Part shown: piece by piece, positions 55,058-63,429 of the stretch
How positions within the stretch are numbered: position 1 is the stretch's first letter
Layout of the letters: the number at the start of each line of letters is the position of its first letter
The notes under the pieces: model-generated
Database searches by the model: none
Seen by the model: the letters and a program-made list of their open reading frames with translations, nothing else
Told to the model about the DNA's origin: nothing
Assembly: GCA_004298465.1 (NCBI GenBank)
Contig: SCRT01000007.1
Location: 124,001-188,000, forward strand
DNA length: 64,000 nucleotides
DNA from: Nevskiaceae bacterium
Lineage (GTDB): Bacteria > Pseudomonadota > Gammaproteobacteria > Nevskiales > Nevskiaceae
Direction: 5' to 3'
Translations under genes and position numbers: made by a program

Positions 55058-56197
55058 ATGCAGCACCAGATCGCAGGAACAACCGTAAAGACTGCCACGA
55101 AGACCGTGTTTGCCACGCTCGTCACGTGCGTACTGGCCACCCACGCCTGGGCACAGGACGCGCACGAACACCGCTTCTACATTGCACCCAGTTTCGCCTA
55201 CACCCTGACGCCGAACAGCCGGGCAACACACGATGGGCTGGGCGTCGACCTCGCGATCGGCAAGCGCCTGACCCCGTTTCTGGACCTCGAGATCCTCGGC
55301 GGCTGGACCGGCTACAAGACCACGGCCCGCGGCCGCGACGCGGTGTGGGCCGACCAGAAGGCCATGGGTCTGGCTCTGACCGCGCAACCCAACGGGGCCA
55401 ATCGCTTTAGCATCGGAGGTGGGGCGAACCTCTATGCGTTCAGCAGTGTCGACGAAACGCTGGCAGGCTGGGGCGCGCCGCGCGCCGGCGCCCTGTTCCG
55501 CAACCTCTACATCCATGCCGACGTCCGCTACGGCACCACCCGCCACCAGCCCGGCCCGACCCGGCAGCACTACAGCAGCACATTGTTCAGCGCCGGTCTA
55601 GGCTACAACGTGCCGCTGCACTTCCTGTTCGACGGCGCGTTGCGCTTGCAGGCACTGTATCGGCTCGACCAGCACAACCAGAAAGACGCCGGGGTGCACG
55701 GTCTGGCGCCCACCAACAACTTCGACGAGGTGGTCCTCAGCATCGGCGTGCGCGTGCCACTGGGCAGCAACCAGGCCACGGCTCCTGCAGAAGCGCAGCA
55801 GACTCCGGCTGCCTCAACCGTCCACGTCGTTCCAGTGCTGCCGGCCACCCCACTGCCGGCAGAGGGCGCTGCTGCAGGTGGCGTTCCGGCCGGGGGCGTT
55901 CCCGGCGCCGGCGGCGCGCCGAATGTCGGGGGTGCACCTGCGGCTGGTGGTACCCCCGCAGTCGGGGGCGCGCCTGCCGTCGGTGGAGCACCCGCAATCG
56001 GTGGCGCCCCACCGACAGGCGGGCTGTCCCCCGCCAGCCCTTCGCCGGCCACCGCAAGCCCCGCTCCGGCTGCCGGCGGTGCCCCGAATATAGGAGGTGC
56101 TCCGCAGGTTGGCGGCGCACCGTCCTCGAGCCCAGCCCCATCCACCGGGGGCGCACCGGCAGGTGGCGCCCCGGCGGGTGGCGCTCCAGCCCTCTGA
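55058..56197 (+). CDS. Outer-membrane beta-barrel protein with Gly-Gly-Ala-Pro repeat tail
   Basis: A 379-residue exported protein (signal FATLVTCVLATHAWAQ). Residues ~25-235 look like an eight-stranded OmpA-type barrel: HRFYIAPSFAYTLTP, FLDLEILGGWTGY, FSIGGGANLYAFS, YIHADVRYGTTR, LFSAGLGYNVPL and DEVVLSIGVRVPLG. The last ~105 residues are a low-complexity tail of GGxPxx units with a Ser/Pro interruption, where OmpA would have its peptidoglycan-binding domain. AGGGGAAGGG precedes ATG 55058. It diverges from prfB. Function unknown. Confidence 0.75.
   Translation: MQHQIAGTTVKTATKTVFATLVTCVLATHAWAQDAHEHRFYIAPSFAYTLTPNSRATHDGLGVDLAIGKRLTPFLDLEILGGWTGYKTTARGRDAVWADQKAMGLALTAQPNGANRFSIGGGANLYAFSSVDETLAGWGAPRAGALFRNLYIHADVRYGTTRHQPGPTRQHYSSTLFSAGLGYNVPLHFLFDGALRLQALYRLDQHNQKDAGVHGLAPTNNFDEVVLSIGVRVPLGSNQATAPAEAQQTPAASTVHVVPVLPATPLPAEGAAAGGVPAGGVPGAGGAPNVGGAPAAGGTPAVGGAPAVGGAPAIGGAPPTGGLSPASPSPATASPAPAAGGAPNIGGAPQVGGAPSSSPAPSTGGAPAGGAPAGGAPAL
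55877..56194 (+). repeat. GGAP-type tandem repeat tract within the barrel-protein gene
   Basis: About 18 imperfect 12-18-base units encode GGVP, GGAPNV, GGAPAV, GGAPAI and similar, in two blocks split by a Ser/Pro/Thr-rich stretch. Such tracts vary in copy number by slippage. Confidence 0.8.
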
Positions 56198-56259
56198 CCT
56201 GCATCACCCCCAGGTTCCTGCTCCGGGTTGCATTCAGGAGGAATTCAGCCTGTTCGCGT

Positions 56260-56691
56260 ATGGTTGTGGTGTTTCAGGCTATAACCCCATCGAGAACGCC
56301 GGTGCCTTTCTGTCACGCACGCAATGCCACCCACCACCCCGCGCGCACTTCCCGCCCGCGGGTGCTGCAAGGTGGCTGTCGCGCGCTGGCGTTTGCGGTG
56401 CTGTTGTTGTCCATTCTGCCCGCCGGAGCCGACAACGTGATCCCGGCACTTCCCGGCACTTCCGGCACGCCTGTGACGGGCACCAGCCATACAACGGTGA
56501 CGCTCCCCACCCTTACACCGTCTTCGCTGCACACCTCCACCCGGCCGGTCGACTCGGCCACTGCAGCGCGGCGCGCCAAGCAGTTCAACGGCGGCGGACG
56601 CGTGCTTTCCGTGTACCCGGAAACGGATGGCTACCACGTCCGCATCCTCAAACACGGCGAAGTCAGGGTCGTCGTGGTCCCGGATTCCTGA
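56260..56691 (+). CDS. Small exported PepSY-like protein
   Basis: A 143-residue frame with a hydrophobic export signal at residues ~41-56 (RALAFAVLLLSILPAGADN). It ends in AKQFNGGGRVLSVYPETDGY followed by HVRILKHGEVRVVVVPD, which resembles the half PepSY domain found next to PhoP/PhoQ-type systems. A start nearer the signal peptide (GTG 56362) may be the real one. It lies 114 bases upstream of the response regulator gene on the same strand, so it may be a periplasmic accessory of the sensor. Confidence 0.62.
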   Translation: MVVVFQAITPSRTPVPFCHARNATHHPARTSRPRVLQGGCRALAFAVLLLSILPAGADNVIPALPGTSGTPVTGTSHTTVTLPTLTPSSLHTSTRPVDSATAARRAKQFNGGGRVLSVYPETDGYHVRILKHGEVRVVVVPDS

Positions 56692-56805
56692 CGGCAACCG
56701 GATTTCACCGCTACCATTCACGCCGCCTTCGGCGCGTTCCGGGTGCTGCTCGATCCTGGCGGTGCAAGACGCTGAAGATCCGCCTTTCAGCAAGGGAGAA
56801 TCACC

Positions 56806-57483
56806 ATGCGCGCTCTGGTCATCGAGGACGACACCCGTCTTCTCAAGCTCGTGGCCGACTGTCTGGCAGAAGAACACTACGTCGTGGACTGCGCAGCGGA
56901 CGGCGAGCAGGGGCTTTACATGGCACTCGAATTTCCGGTCGACATCGCTATCGTCGATCTCGGGCTACCGAAGACACCGGGTATCGACATCATCCGCACG
57001 GTGCGGGAAAAGGGCCGCAGCTACCCCATCCTCATCCTCACAGCGCGCGACAGCTGGCAGAGCAAGGTGGAAGGGCTGGAAGCCGGCGCCGACGACTATC
57101 TCGTCAAGCCGTTCCACAAGGAAGAGCTGCTGGCGCGCGCCCGCGCGCTGTTGCGCCGCAGCGGCGGGTGGAGCCAGACGCGGCTGACGTCCGGGCCGAT
57201 CACGCTTGACACCACAGCCAAAACCGTCGAGATCGACGAGCATGCGGTGGAAGTGACGACCTACGAATACCGCGTGCTCGAATATCTCCTGCTGCACGCT
57301 GGTGAAGTCGTTTCCAAGATGACGCTCATCGAACATCTCTACGCCGAGGACGAGGAGCGTGACAGCAACGTGATCGAGGTCTTTATCCGGCGCTTGCGTG
57401 GCAAGCTCGACCCCGACGGCACACTCAACCCGATCGTCACGCTGCGGGGCAGCGGCTACCGCTGGGATTTGCCGCGCAAGTGA
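56806..57483 (+). CDS. OmpR-family response regulator (PhoP/QseB-like)
   Basis: A 225-residue regulator. The receiver domain has VIEDD at residues 5-9, phospho-acceptor Asp51 in AIVDLGLP and Lys100 in LVKPF. The winged-helix domain includes EVTTYEYRVLEYLLLHAGEV and the recognition helix RDSNVIEVFIRRLRGKLD. It is most like PhoP. AAGGGAG precedes the ATG. Its stop is 4 bases before the kinase gene. Confidence 0.9.
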   Translation: MRALVIEDDTRLLKLVADCLAEEHYVVDCAADGEQGLYMALEFPVDIAIVDLGLPKTPGIDIIRTVREKGRSYPILILTARDSWQSKVEGLEAGADDYLVKPFHKEELLARARALLRRSGGWSQTRLTSGPITLDTTAKTVEIDEHAVEVTTYEYRVLEYLLLHAGEVVSKMTLIEHLYAEDEERDSNVIEVFIRRLRGKLDPDGTLNPIVTLRGSGYRWDLPRK

Positions 57484-57487
57484 CGCG

Positions 57488-58864
57488 ATGCCGCCCCATC
57501 CACTGACGTCGCTGCGCGACGCCCTGCGTGCCCGGTTCGGGTCCCTGTCGCTGTCCGCCCGCCTGCTGATCGCGGCCAGCGCGGTGTTGGTCGTGTTCAT
57601 GCTGCTGACCGGTGCAGGGCTGGAACAGGCTTTCGAACGCAGCGCCTTCCAGTCCCAGCGCGCGCGCCTGGAAGGGCTCGTCTACGCCTTGTTGGCGGCC
57701 GCCGACACCACCCCCCGCGGGAGCCTGTCGGTGGCCACGGCAGCCCTGCCCGATTCCCGCCTTACGCACGTCGATTCCGGGCTGGAAGCGGTGATCTTCG
57801 ATGCCAGGGGCGTTGCCATCTGGCATTCACCCAGCCTCAGCGACCCGCTGCCGGCCGTGACGGCGCCTCCGGTGGGAACCAGCATGTTGACGCAAGCCGA
57901 CGGGCGTTTCGTCTTCGCCTACGGCGTCAACTGGTACGGGAATCGCAAGAAGGCCCGGCGTTTCACCCTGGCCCTGATCGAGGATCAGACGGATTACCTC
58001 GCGCAGCTCGCGACCTACCGGCAGAGCCTGTGGGTCGCGCTGGGTGCCGCATCGGCCGTGCTGGTGTTGCTGCAAATGTTCCTGCTGCGTTGGAGCCTGT
58101 CGCCGCTGCGCCATCTGGCGGTCGAGGTCCGGCAGATCGAAAGCGGCAAGCGCGACCACATCGAGCGCGTCTATCCGGCGGAACTGCTGCCGCTGACCCA
58201 GAACCTGAACACCATGATCAGCACCGAGCGCAGCCAGCTCGTGCGCTACCGCAATGCGCTCGGCGACCTCGCCCACAGCCTGAAAACCCCCCTCGCTGTC
58301 CTGCGTGGTGTGGCGGAAGCCTCGACCACGCCGCACGAATTCCGCGAGCAGATCGAAGACCCCATCGCCCGCATGGAGCACATCGCCGGCTACCAGCTGC
58401 ACCGCGCCGCCGCTGCGGGGCGGCGCGCACTCAGCGAACGCGTGGCGCTGGCCCCGCTCGCCGGCAAGGTATTGGAAGCGCTGACCAAGGTCTATGCCGA
58501 CCGGGGCCTGGAATTGCGCAATGCCATCGATCCTGAACTACGATTGCGCGCAGACGAAGGCGATCTCTACGAAATCGTCGGCAATCTGGCCGACAACGCC
58601 TGCAAATGGGCCCGCCACACGGTCATCCTCAGCGCCACAGCCGGAACACAGGCCATCATCACGGCCGAAGACGATGGCCCGGGGTTTCCCGACGGCGCCG
58701 AAAAATTGCTGGAACGCGGCGTGCGCGCCGACACCCACGTTTCGGGCCAGGGTATCGGCTTGGCCACCATCCACGACATCGTCCAGCTCAGCGGCGGGCA
58801 AATCAAAATCGGGCGATCCGACACCCTCGGAGGCGCGCGCATCTCGGTCCACTGGCCGAACTGA
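57488..58864 (+). CDS. Sensor histidine kinase (PhoQ-like)
   Basis: A 458-residue membrane kinase. Membrane helices are at ~23-45 and ~181-200, and the ~135-residue periplasmic domain between them is PhoQ-like in size. A HAMP segment follows (LSPLRHLAVEVRQIESGKRD). The H-box LGDLAHSLKTPLAVLRG holds His263. ATP-binding boxes are NLADNACKWA, AEDDGPGFP and SGQGIGLATIHDI. Ser-Leu-Lys-Thr-Pro in the H-box is typical of the PhoQ subgroup. It forms a pair with the upstream regulator; signal unknown. Confidence 0.9.
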   Translation: MPPHPLTSLRDALRARFGSLSLSARLLIAASAVLVVFMLLTGAGLEQAFERSAFQSQRARLEGLVYALLAAADTTPRGSLSVATAALPDSRLTHVDSGLEAVIFDARGVAIWHSPSLSDPLPAVTAPPVGTSMLTQADGRFVFAYGVNWYGNRKKARRFTLALIEDQTDYLAQLATYRQSLWVALGAASAVLVLLQMFLLRWSLSPLRHLAVEVRQIESGKRDHIERVYPAELLPLTQNLNTMISTERSQLVRYRNALGDLAHSLKTPLAVLRGVAEASTTPHEFREQIEDPIARMEHIAGYQLHRAAAAGRRALSERVALAPLAGKVLEALTKVYADRGLELRNAIDPELRLRADEGDLYEIVGNLADNACKWARHTVILSATAGTQAIITAEDDGPGFPDGAEKLLERGVRADTHVSGQGIGLATIHDIVQLSGGQIKIGRSDTLGGARISVHWPN

Positions 58865-58964
58865 CGGCTCTGTGGGGCGCAGCGTGTGGTGAAGGAGGGA
58901 AAGAGCGCGTTTTACTCGCGGTGGAATTGCCTTAGGCTTCCGGTGACACTCATCCAACGCTGCT

Positions 58965-59522
58965 TCAGGACGCCTCTGGAACCTTCAGGAAATACCGGCG
59001 GTAATGGCGCAGCTCTTCGATCGAGTCGCGGATGTCATTCAGTGCACGGTGCGCGGATTTCTTCGTCACGCCCGCCGCCACACCCGGTGCCCAGCGCTGG
59101 CACAGGATCTTGAGCGTGCTGACATCCAACAGCCGGTAGTGAAAGTAGCGCTCCAGCCCCGGCATCCAGCGCGCCAGGAAACGGCGGTCCTGGCACACCG
59201 TATTGCCACAGATCGGCGACGCGCCCTCCGGCACCCACTGGCGCAGGAATGCCAACGTCTGCGCTTCCGCATCTGCTTCATCAGTCCCGCTGCCCCGCAC
59301 CCGCCGAGTCAGCCCTGACGTACCGTGATGCTCGGTGTTCCATTCGTCCATGGCGGCAAGGACATCGTCCGGCTGATGGACCGCGACCACCGGTCCTTCG
59401 GCCAGGATATCCAGGTCGCTGTTCGTAACGATCGTCGCGATTTCGATGATCCGGTCGCGCTCCGGCACCAGGCCGGTCATCTCCAGATCGATCCAGATCA
59501 AGTTGTTTGCATCGGCAGCCAT
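58965..59522 (-). CDS. orn: Oligoribonuclease
   Basis: A 185-residue DEDDh 3'-5' exonuclease that degrades 2-5-base RNAs and pGpG. The N-terminal [20 protein letters not shown] carries Asp and Glu. [12 protein letters not shown] and the middle Asp in [17 protein letters not shown] follow. The His and last Asp are in [20 protein letters not shown]. The ATG giving [10 protein letters not shown] matches family starts; the frame extends much further upstream without coding signs. It diverges from phhB. Confidence 0.95.
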   Translation of the reverse strand: MAADANNLIWIDLEMTGLVPERDRIIEIATIVTNSDLDILAEGPVVAVHQPDDVLAAMDEWNTEHHGTSGLTRRVRGSGTDEADAEAQTLAFLRQWVPEGASPICGNTVCQDRRFLARWMPGLERYFHYRLLDVSTLKILCQRWAPGVAAGVTKKSAHRALNDIRDSIEELRHYRRYFLKVPEAS

Positions 59523-59676
59523 GGGAACTCGAAGAAACCGGGAAGGTGCCATGGTAGCGCGAACGCCGTGTACCGCAGGCTTCATGCCCGCGCACTTCAA
59601 GAACCCGGCTTTCGCATACTTGCCCACCTGCTGTGCCCTAAACTGAGGCCATCCAACTCCTACGCAGCGCCGAACC

Positions 59677-60015
59677 ATGCCCGACCTCGCCACCCGCCAT
59701 TGCGTACCCTGCGAAGGTGGCGTGCCACCACTGACCTCCGAGCAGGCAAGCGAACGTTTGCGGCAGCTAGACGGACGCTGGCAGACGATGGAGGACCACC
59801 ACGCGCTCGCGGCGAATTTCGAGTTCAGCAACTATTTCCGCACGCTGGCGTTCGTGAACGCCGTGGCCTACATCGCGATCACGGAAGATCACCATCCCGA
59901 CATCACGTTCGGCTATCGCACGGTGCACATCCGCTACACCACGCATGCGATCGACGGCCTGTCCGACAACGATTTCATCTGCGCGGCGCGGATAGACGCC
60001 CTGGTCACAGCCTGA
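59677..60015 (+). CDS. phhB: Pterin-4a-carbinolamine dehydratase
   Basis: A 112-residue protein with the family motif [20 protein letters not shown], which includes the catalytic His pair, and the N-terminal [13 protein letters not shown] segment. It dehydrates the 4a-hydroxypterin formed by phenylalanine hydroxylase. No phhA is visible nearby, and in many bacteria the gene is free-standing. It converges on recR with one base between the stops. Confidence 0.9.
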   Translation: MPDLATRHCVPCEGGVPPLTSEQASERLRQLDGRWQTMEDHHALAANFEFSNYFRTLAFVNAVAYIAITEDHHPDITFGYRTVHIRYTTHAIDGLSDNDFICAARIDALVTA

Positions 60016-60016
60016 T

Positions 60017-60616
60017 TCAGGCCGGTGTGCGGCCACTCAGCGCGTGAGACAGCGTGCTGGCATTCACGTATTCCAGTTCGCCACCCATCGGCACGCCGTG
60101 CGCAATGCGCGTGACTTTCGCGCCATGCTTGCGCCCCATGCCGGCGAGGTAGTAGGCCGTCGCCTCGCCTTCGACGCTGGGGTTGATGGCGATGATGAGC
60201 TCTTGCACACCGCCGCCCGCAAGGGTAGTTTCCAGCTGCCCCAGCCCGAGCTCGTCCGGACCGACGCCGTCGAGCGGCGACAGGTGGCCCATGAGGACGA
60301 AATAGCAGCCGCGATAGCCGGTGCCGGACTCGATGGCCAGCAGATCGGCGGGCGTTTCCACCACGCAGATCTGTCCGGCCGCGCGGCGCGCGTCACTGCA
60401 GTAGGCGCAGTGGCCATCTTCGCAGAACATGCGGCATTCAGGACAATGGGTGATGCCCGTCAGCGCATCCGCCAGCGCCTGCGCCAGATCCGCGGCACCG
60501 TCGCGGTCGCGATCCAGCAGGTGGAAGGCCATGCGTTGCGCGCTCTTGGGCCCGACCCCGGGCAGGCGCCGCAGCGCGTCGATCAGGCCCGAAAGCCGTG
60601 GCCCGTAATGGTTCAC
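60017..60616 (-). CDS. recR: Recombination protein RecR
   Basis: A 199-residue protein with N-terminal helix-hairpin-helix [21 protein letters not shown] four-Cys zinc site follows ([19 protein letters not shown]). The Toprim domain ([28 protein letters not shown]) comes next, and the end is [18 protein letters not shown]. With RecO and RecF it loads RecA at gaps. It is last in the dnaX-ybaB-recR operon. Confidence 0.95.
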   Translation of the reverse strand: MNHYGPRLSGLIDALRRLPGVGPKSAQRMAFHLLDRDRDGAADLAQALADALTGITHCPECRMFCEDGHCAYCSDARRAAGQICVVETPADLLAIESGTGYRGCYFVLMGHLSPLDGVGPDELGLGQLETTLAGGGVQELIIAINPSVEGEATAYYLAGMGRKHGAKVTRIAHGVPMGGELEYVNASTLSHALSGRTPA

Positions 60617-60622
60617 GGCGCG

Positions 60623-60961
60623 TTACAGGCCGAACTGGCTCAAGTCCATGCCCGCCGGCAGGTTCAGGCCGCCCGTCACCTGCCCCATGCGCGCCTGGGT
60701 TTCAGACTCGACTTTCTGCGCCGCGTCGTTGATCGCGGCCGCGACGAGGTCTTCGAGGAACTCACGATCCTCGGTCAACGCATCGGGGGAAATCTCCACC
60801 CGACGCGCTTCGTGCTTGCCGTTGAGCGTGACCTTGACCAGCCCGGCACCGGACACGCCGGTTACTTCCATCTGCTGCACCTCGGCCTGCAGCTTGCGCA
60901 TCTTTTCCTGCATTTCCTGCGCCTGCCGCATCAACTGGCCCAATCCTTGTTTCACGTCCAC
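60623..60961 (-). CDS. YbaB/EbfC nucleoid-associated protein
   Basis: A 112-residue protein with the family pattern LGQLMRQAQEMQEKMRKLQAEV followed by VTGVSGAGLVKVTLNGKHEA and VEISPDALTEDREFLEDLVA. It forms dimers that bind DNA. It lies between dnaX and recR, the standard place, six bases before recR. Confidence 0.93.
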   Translation of the reverse strand: MDVKQGLGQLMRQAQEMQEKMRKLQAEVQQMEVTGVSGAGLVKVTLNGKHEARRVEISPDALTEDREFLEDLVAAAINDAAQKVESETQARMGQVTGGLNLPAGMDLSQFGL

Positions 60962-61028
60962 GGCTCCATCCTGAAAAGTGGGGAGGCATCGCGCCTCTGA
61001 AAGAATCTCTTGGCGGGCAACACCGCGC

Positions 61029-62711
61029 TCACATCACCGGACGCACGCTGCCAGCCCGCAATGTTGCCCCGAAAATGTCCTTCAGCGCTTGTGCCGCCGC
61101 GCTGTTCTCGATCGCTGCTTCCGCCGTTTGCTGACGCACCTGTGCGTCGCGCACGTCCATTCGCGCGGCGGTTGCCAGCGCCACACCGGGCGCACTGGTC
61201 GTGATCGTCACTCGCCGCACCACACCGGTGGCCGCCGCCAACGCCTGTTCGATTTCCGCCCGGCGTGATTCGGCGAGCAGGTGGGCGCATTCCGCTTCGA
61301 GCGCCAGATTCACCGTGCTGGTATCCGACGCGGTACACGCGCAATGGCGCGCCAGTTCGCGCGCCAGCCCCGCCAGCCGCAGCACTTCGACATCGTCCGG
61401 CCATGCACCTTCGGGGGCAATGTGACCGTCCGCAATCTGATCATTTGCAGCTGATAGCCCCCGAACCGGCGGCAATGCGGGCTGCGGTTGCTGCTCTGGC
61501 GGCTGCGGCCCTGCCATGCGCGGTGCGGCCGGCTGCGCAGGCGCTGCGTGCTTCATCGGTGCTGCCAGAGCAGAATCCGATGCAGAAACAGGAGCAGCAG
61601 GTGCCCGCTGCCCATCACCGCCGCCAACCGGCTGCGGGCGGAACGCGTACATGCGCAGCACGGCCATCTCGAAGCCGATGCGCGGGTCCGGTGCCCAGCG
61701 CAGGTCACGCGCTGCGTGCACGGCGATCTCGTAGTCGATCTGCACATCCTCCGGAGCGATCTTCACCGCAAGTTCCGCAAGCCGTGGATCGTCGTCGTCA
61801 TCCGCCGCTTCCGGCAGCACCTGCAGCACCGCGATGCGCTGCAGGTCAGCCGCCAGCATGTCGAGCAGCGCGGCGTAATCCGGTGCAATGGCCGTCAGTT
61901 CATCGAGCCCAGCCACCAGGCCCTTGCCATCACGCGCGTCGGCGCAGGCCAGCAACGCCAGCAGCCCGCTGCGGCCGGTGGTGCCGAGCATGGTTTCCAT
62001 CGCCTCGCGTTCCAGCCGCGCACCGCTGCCATAGGCGATGGCCTGGTCCAGCAGCGACAATCCGTCGCGCATCGAGCCGTCCGCGGCCCGTGCGAGCACT
62101 GCCAGCGCGGTGGGGTCGGCATCCACCTGCTCGCGCTGGGCGACTTCCGCCAGCACGTCGCGGATCAGCGTCACCGGCAGCCGCCGCAGATTGAACTTCA
62201 GGCAGCGCGACAGCACCGTGACCGGGAGCTTCTGCGGGTCGGTCGTGGCGAGGATGAACTTGACGTGCGGTGGCGGCTCTTCCAGCGTCTTCAGCAGCGC
62301 GTTGAAGCTGGACGTGGACAGCATGTGCACTTCGTCGATCAGGTACACCTTGTAGCGGCCGCGCGCCGGCGCGTAGGCGACGTTGTCCAGCAGCTGGCGC
62401 GTGTCCTCGACTTTCGTGCGGCTCGCCGCGTCGATCTCGATGAGGTCTATGAAGCGCCCTTCGTCGACCTCGCGGCAGGCGCTGCATTCGCCACACGGAT
62501 GCGGGCTGACGCCTTTCTCGCAGTTCAGGCACTTGGCGATGATGCGCCCCAGCGTGGTCTTGCCGACGCCGCGTGTGCCCGTCAACAGCAGCGCCGGATG
62601 CAGCTTGTCACCTTCCAGCGCATGGCTCAGCGCCTGCACCACCGGCTCCTGCCCGCGCACGTCCTCGAAACGCCGCGGACGATACCGCCGTGCCAGGGTG
62701 AGATAGCTCAT
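61029..62711 (-). CDS. dnaX: DNA polymerase III subunit gamma/tau
   Basis: A 560-residue AAA+ clamp-loader subunit. Domain I begins LARRYRPRRFEDVRGQEPVV, with Walker A GTRGVGKTT, the zinc module CLNCEKGVSPHPCGECSAC, YLIDEVHMLS and the SRC sensor LSRCLKF. A Pro/Ala-rich linker lies near residues 380-440, and a shorter tau C-terminal region follows. No A-rich slippery site for a gamma product is visible. The frame continues upstream, but MSYLTLARRYRP is the family start. Confidence 0.95.
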   Translation of the reverse strand: MSYLTLARRYRPRRFEDVRGQEPVVQALSHALEGDKLHPALLLTGTRGVGKTTLGRIIAKCLNCEKGVSPHPCGECSACREVDEGRFIDLIEIDAASRTKVEDTRQLLDNVAYAPARGRYKVYLIDEVHMLSTSSFNALLKTLEEPPPHVKFILATTDPQKLPVTVLSRCLKFNLRRLPVTLIRDVLAEVAQREQVDADPTALAVLARAADGSMRDGLSLLDQAIAYGSGARLEREAMETMLGTTGRSGLLALLACADARDGKGLVAGLDELTAIAPDYAALLDMLAADLQRIAVLQVLPEAADDDDDPRLAELAVKIAPEDVQIDYEIAVHAARDLRWAPDPRIGFEMAVLRMYAFRPQPVGGGDGQRAPAAPVSASDSALAAPMKHAAPAQPAAPRMAGPQPPEQQPQPALPPVRGLSAANDQIADGHIAPEGAWPDDVEVLRLAGLARELARHCACTASDTSTVNLALEAECAHLLAESRRAEIEQALAAATGVVRRVTITTSAPGVALATAARMDVRDAQVRQQTAEAAIENSAAAQALKDIFGATLRAGSVRPVM

Positions 62712-62736
62712 GAACGCTCCGGGATGCTCGCGCGCA

Positions 62737-63240
62737 CTACTGTTTTCCGCTCCGTGGCGAATACGCAAGCGCACTGACTTGGAATTGCAATTGTGGCATG
62801 GCAAGCGCGTTGACGCCGACCGCCGTCCACGCCGGACGGTGTTCGCCAAACGCCTGGTCACGCGCATAGACCACAGCGTTGAACTGTGACATGTCGGTCT
62901 GCCAGGTGGTGATCGACACCACGTCATCCATCGTGGCACCGGCGTTTTTCAGTACTGCAGCAAGGTTCTTGAACGCCCAGGCCGCCTGATCCTCGAGACT
63001 CGTGGCGTAGACGCGGCGCGTGGTGTCGTAGCCAACCTGTCCGGACACCATGACCCACGGCCCGACGCGCACAGCCTGGGAATAGCCGTAAACGCCAGAA
63101 CCCAGCGCCATGTCCGGCGGGCTGAAATAGGCCGGCTGCACAGCGCCCGACCCAGGGTTCGGGCGGTTCGCGGCACACGCCGCCAGCAGCACGGCCGACA
63201 TCGGCAACACCCATGCGAGGCACCGCTTCGGCATCTTCAT
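62737..63240 (-). CDS. RidA-family lipoprotein without the catalytic arginine
   Basis: A 167-residue protein. The signal peptide (MPKRCLAWVLPMSAVLLAAC) ends in a lipobox, so it should be membrane-anchored outside the cytosol. The mature domain is RidA-like: YGYSQAVRVGPWVMVSGQVGYD, AWAFKNLAAVLKNAGATMDDV and VSITTWQTDMSQFNAVVYARD. The position of the RidA catalytic Arg (PARS in E. coli) is Trp (HRPAWTAVGV), so imine deaminase activity is unlikely. Three closely spaced ATGs (63246, 63240, 63234) are possible. It lies 25 bases upstream of dnaX. Confidence 0.8.
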   Translation of the reverse strand: MKMPKRCLAWVLPMSAVLLAACAANRPNPGSGAVQPAYFSPPDMALGSGVYGYSQAVRVGPWVMVSGQVGYDTTRRVYATSLEDQAAWAFKNLAAVLKNAGATMDDVVSITTWQTDMSQFNAVVYARDQAFGEHRPAWTAVGVNALAMPQLQFQVSALAYSPRSGKQ

Positions 63241-63429
63241 CCACATCGCATCAATCCGGCCACGCCCATTCCGCACCACGCGGCCGGGCACTGCGGGGGC
63301 GGATGAACCGCCGAGCCGCGAGAAAAGAAAGTGTACAGAGTGGCGCGCGGACATTCCGCCGATCGCTGATCATGGCCCCCGCGGAACGACAGACGCAGCC
63401 ATCCTGGCGGCATCGCACCCGCCGCCGCG

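Noticed and set aside
55603..56145. A Gly/Ala/Pro repeat protein on the minus strand opposite the GGAP tract
   Set aside because: The repeat is a mirror of the + strand coding repeat, whose frame also encodes a signal peptide and a barrel.
61029..62711. A gamma-producing -1 frameshift in dnaX
   Set aside because: No A6G-type slippery heptamer was found near the end of domain III.
62712..62736. An SRP 4.5S RNA gene next to dnaX, as in some bacteria
   Set aside because: Only 25 bases separate dnaX from the RidA-like gene, far too short.
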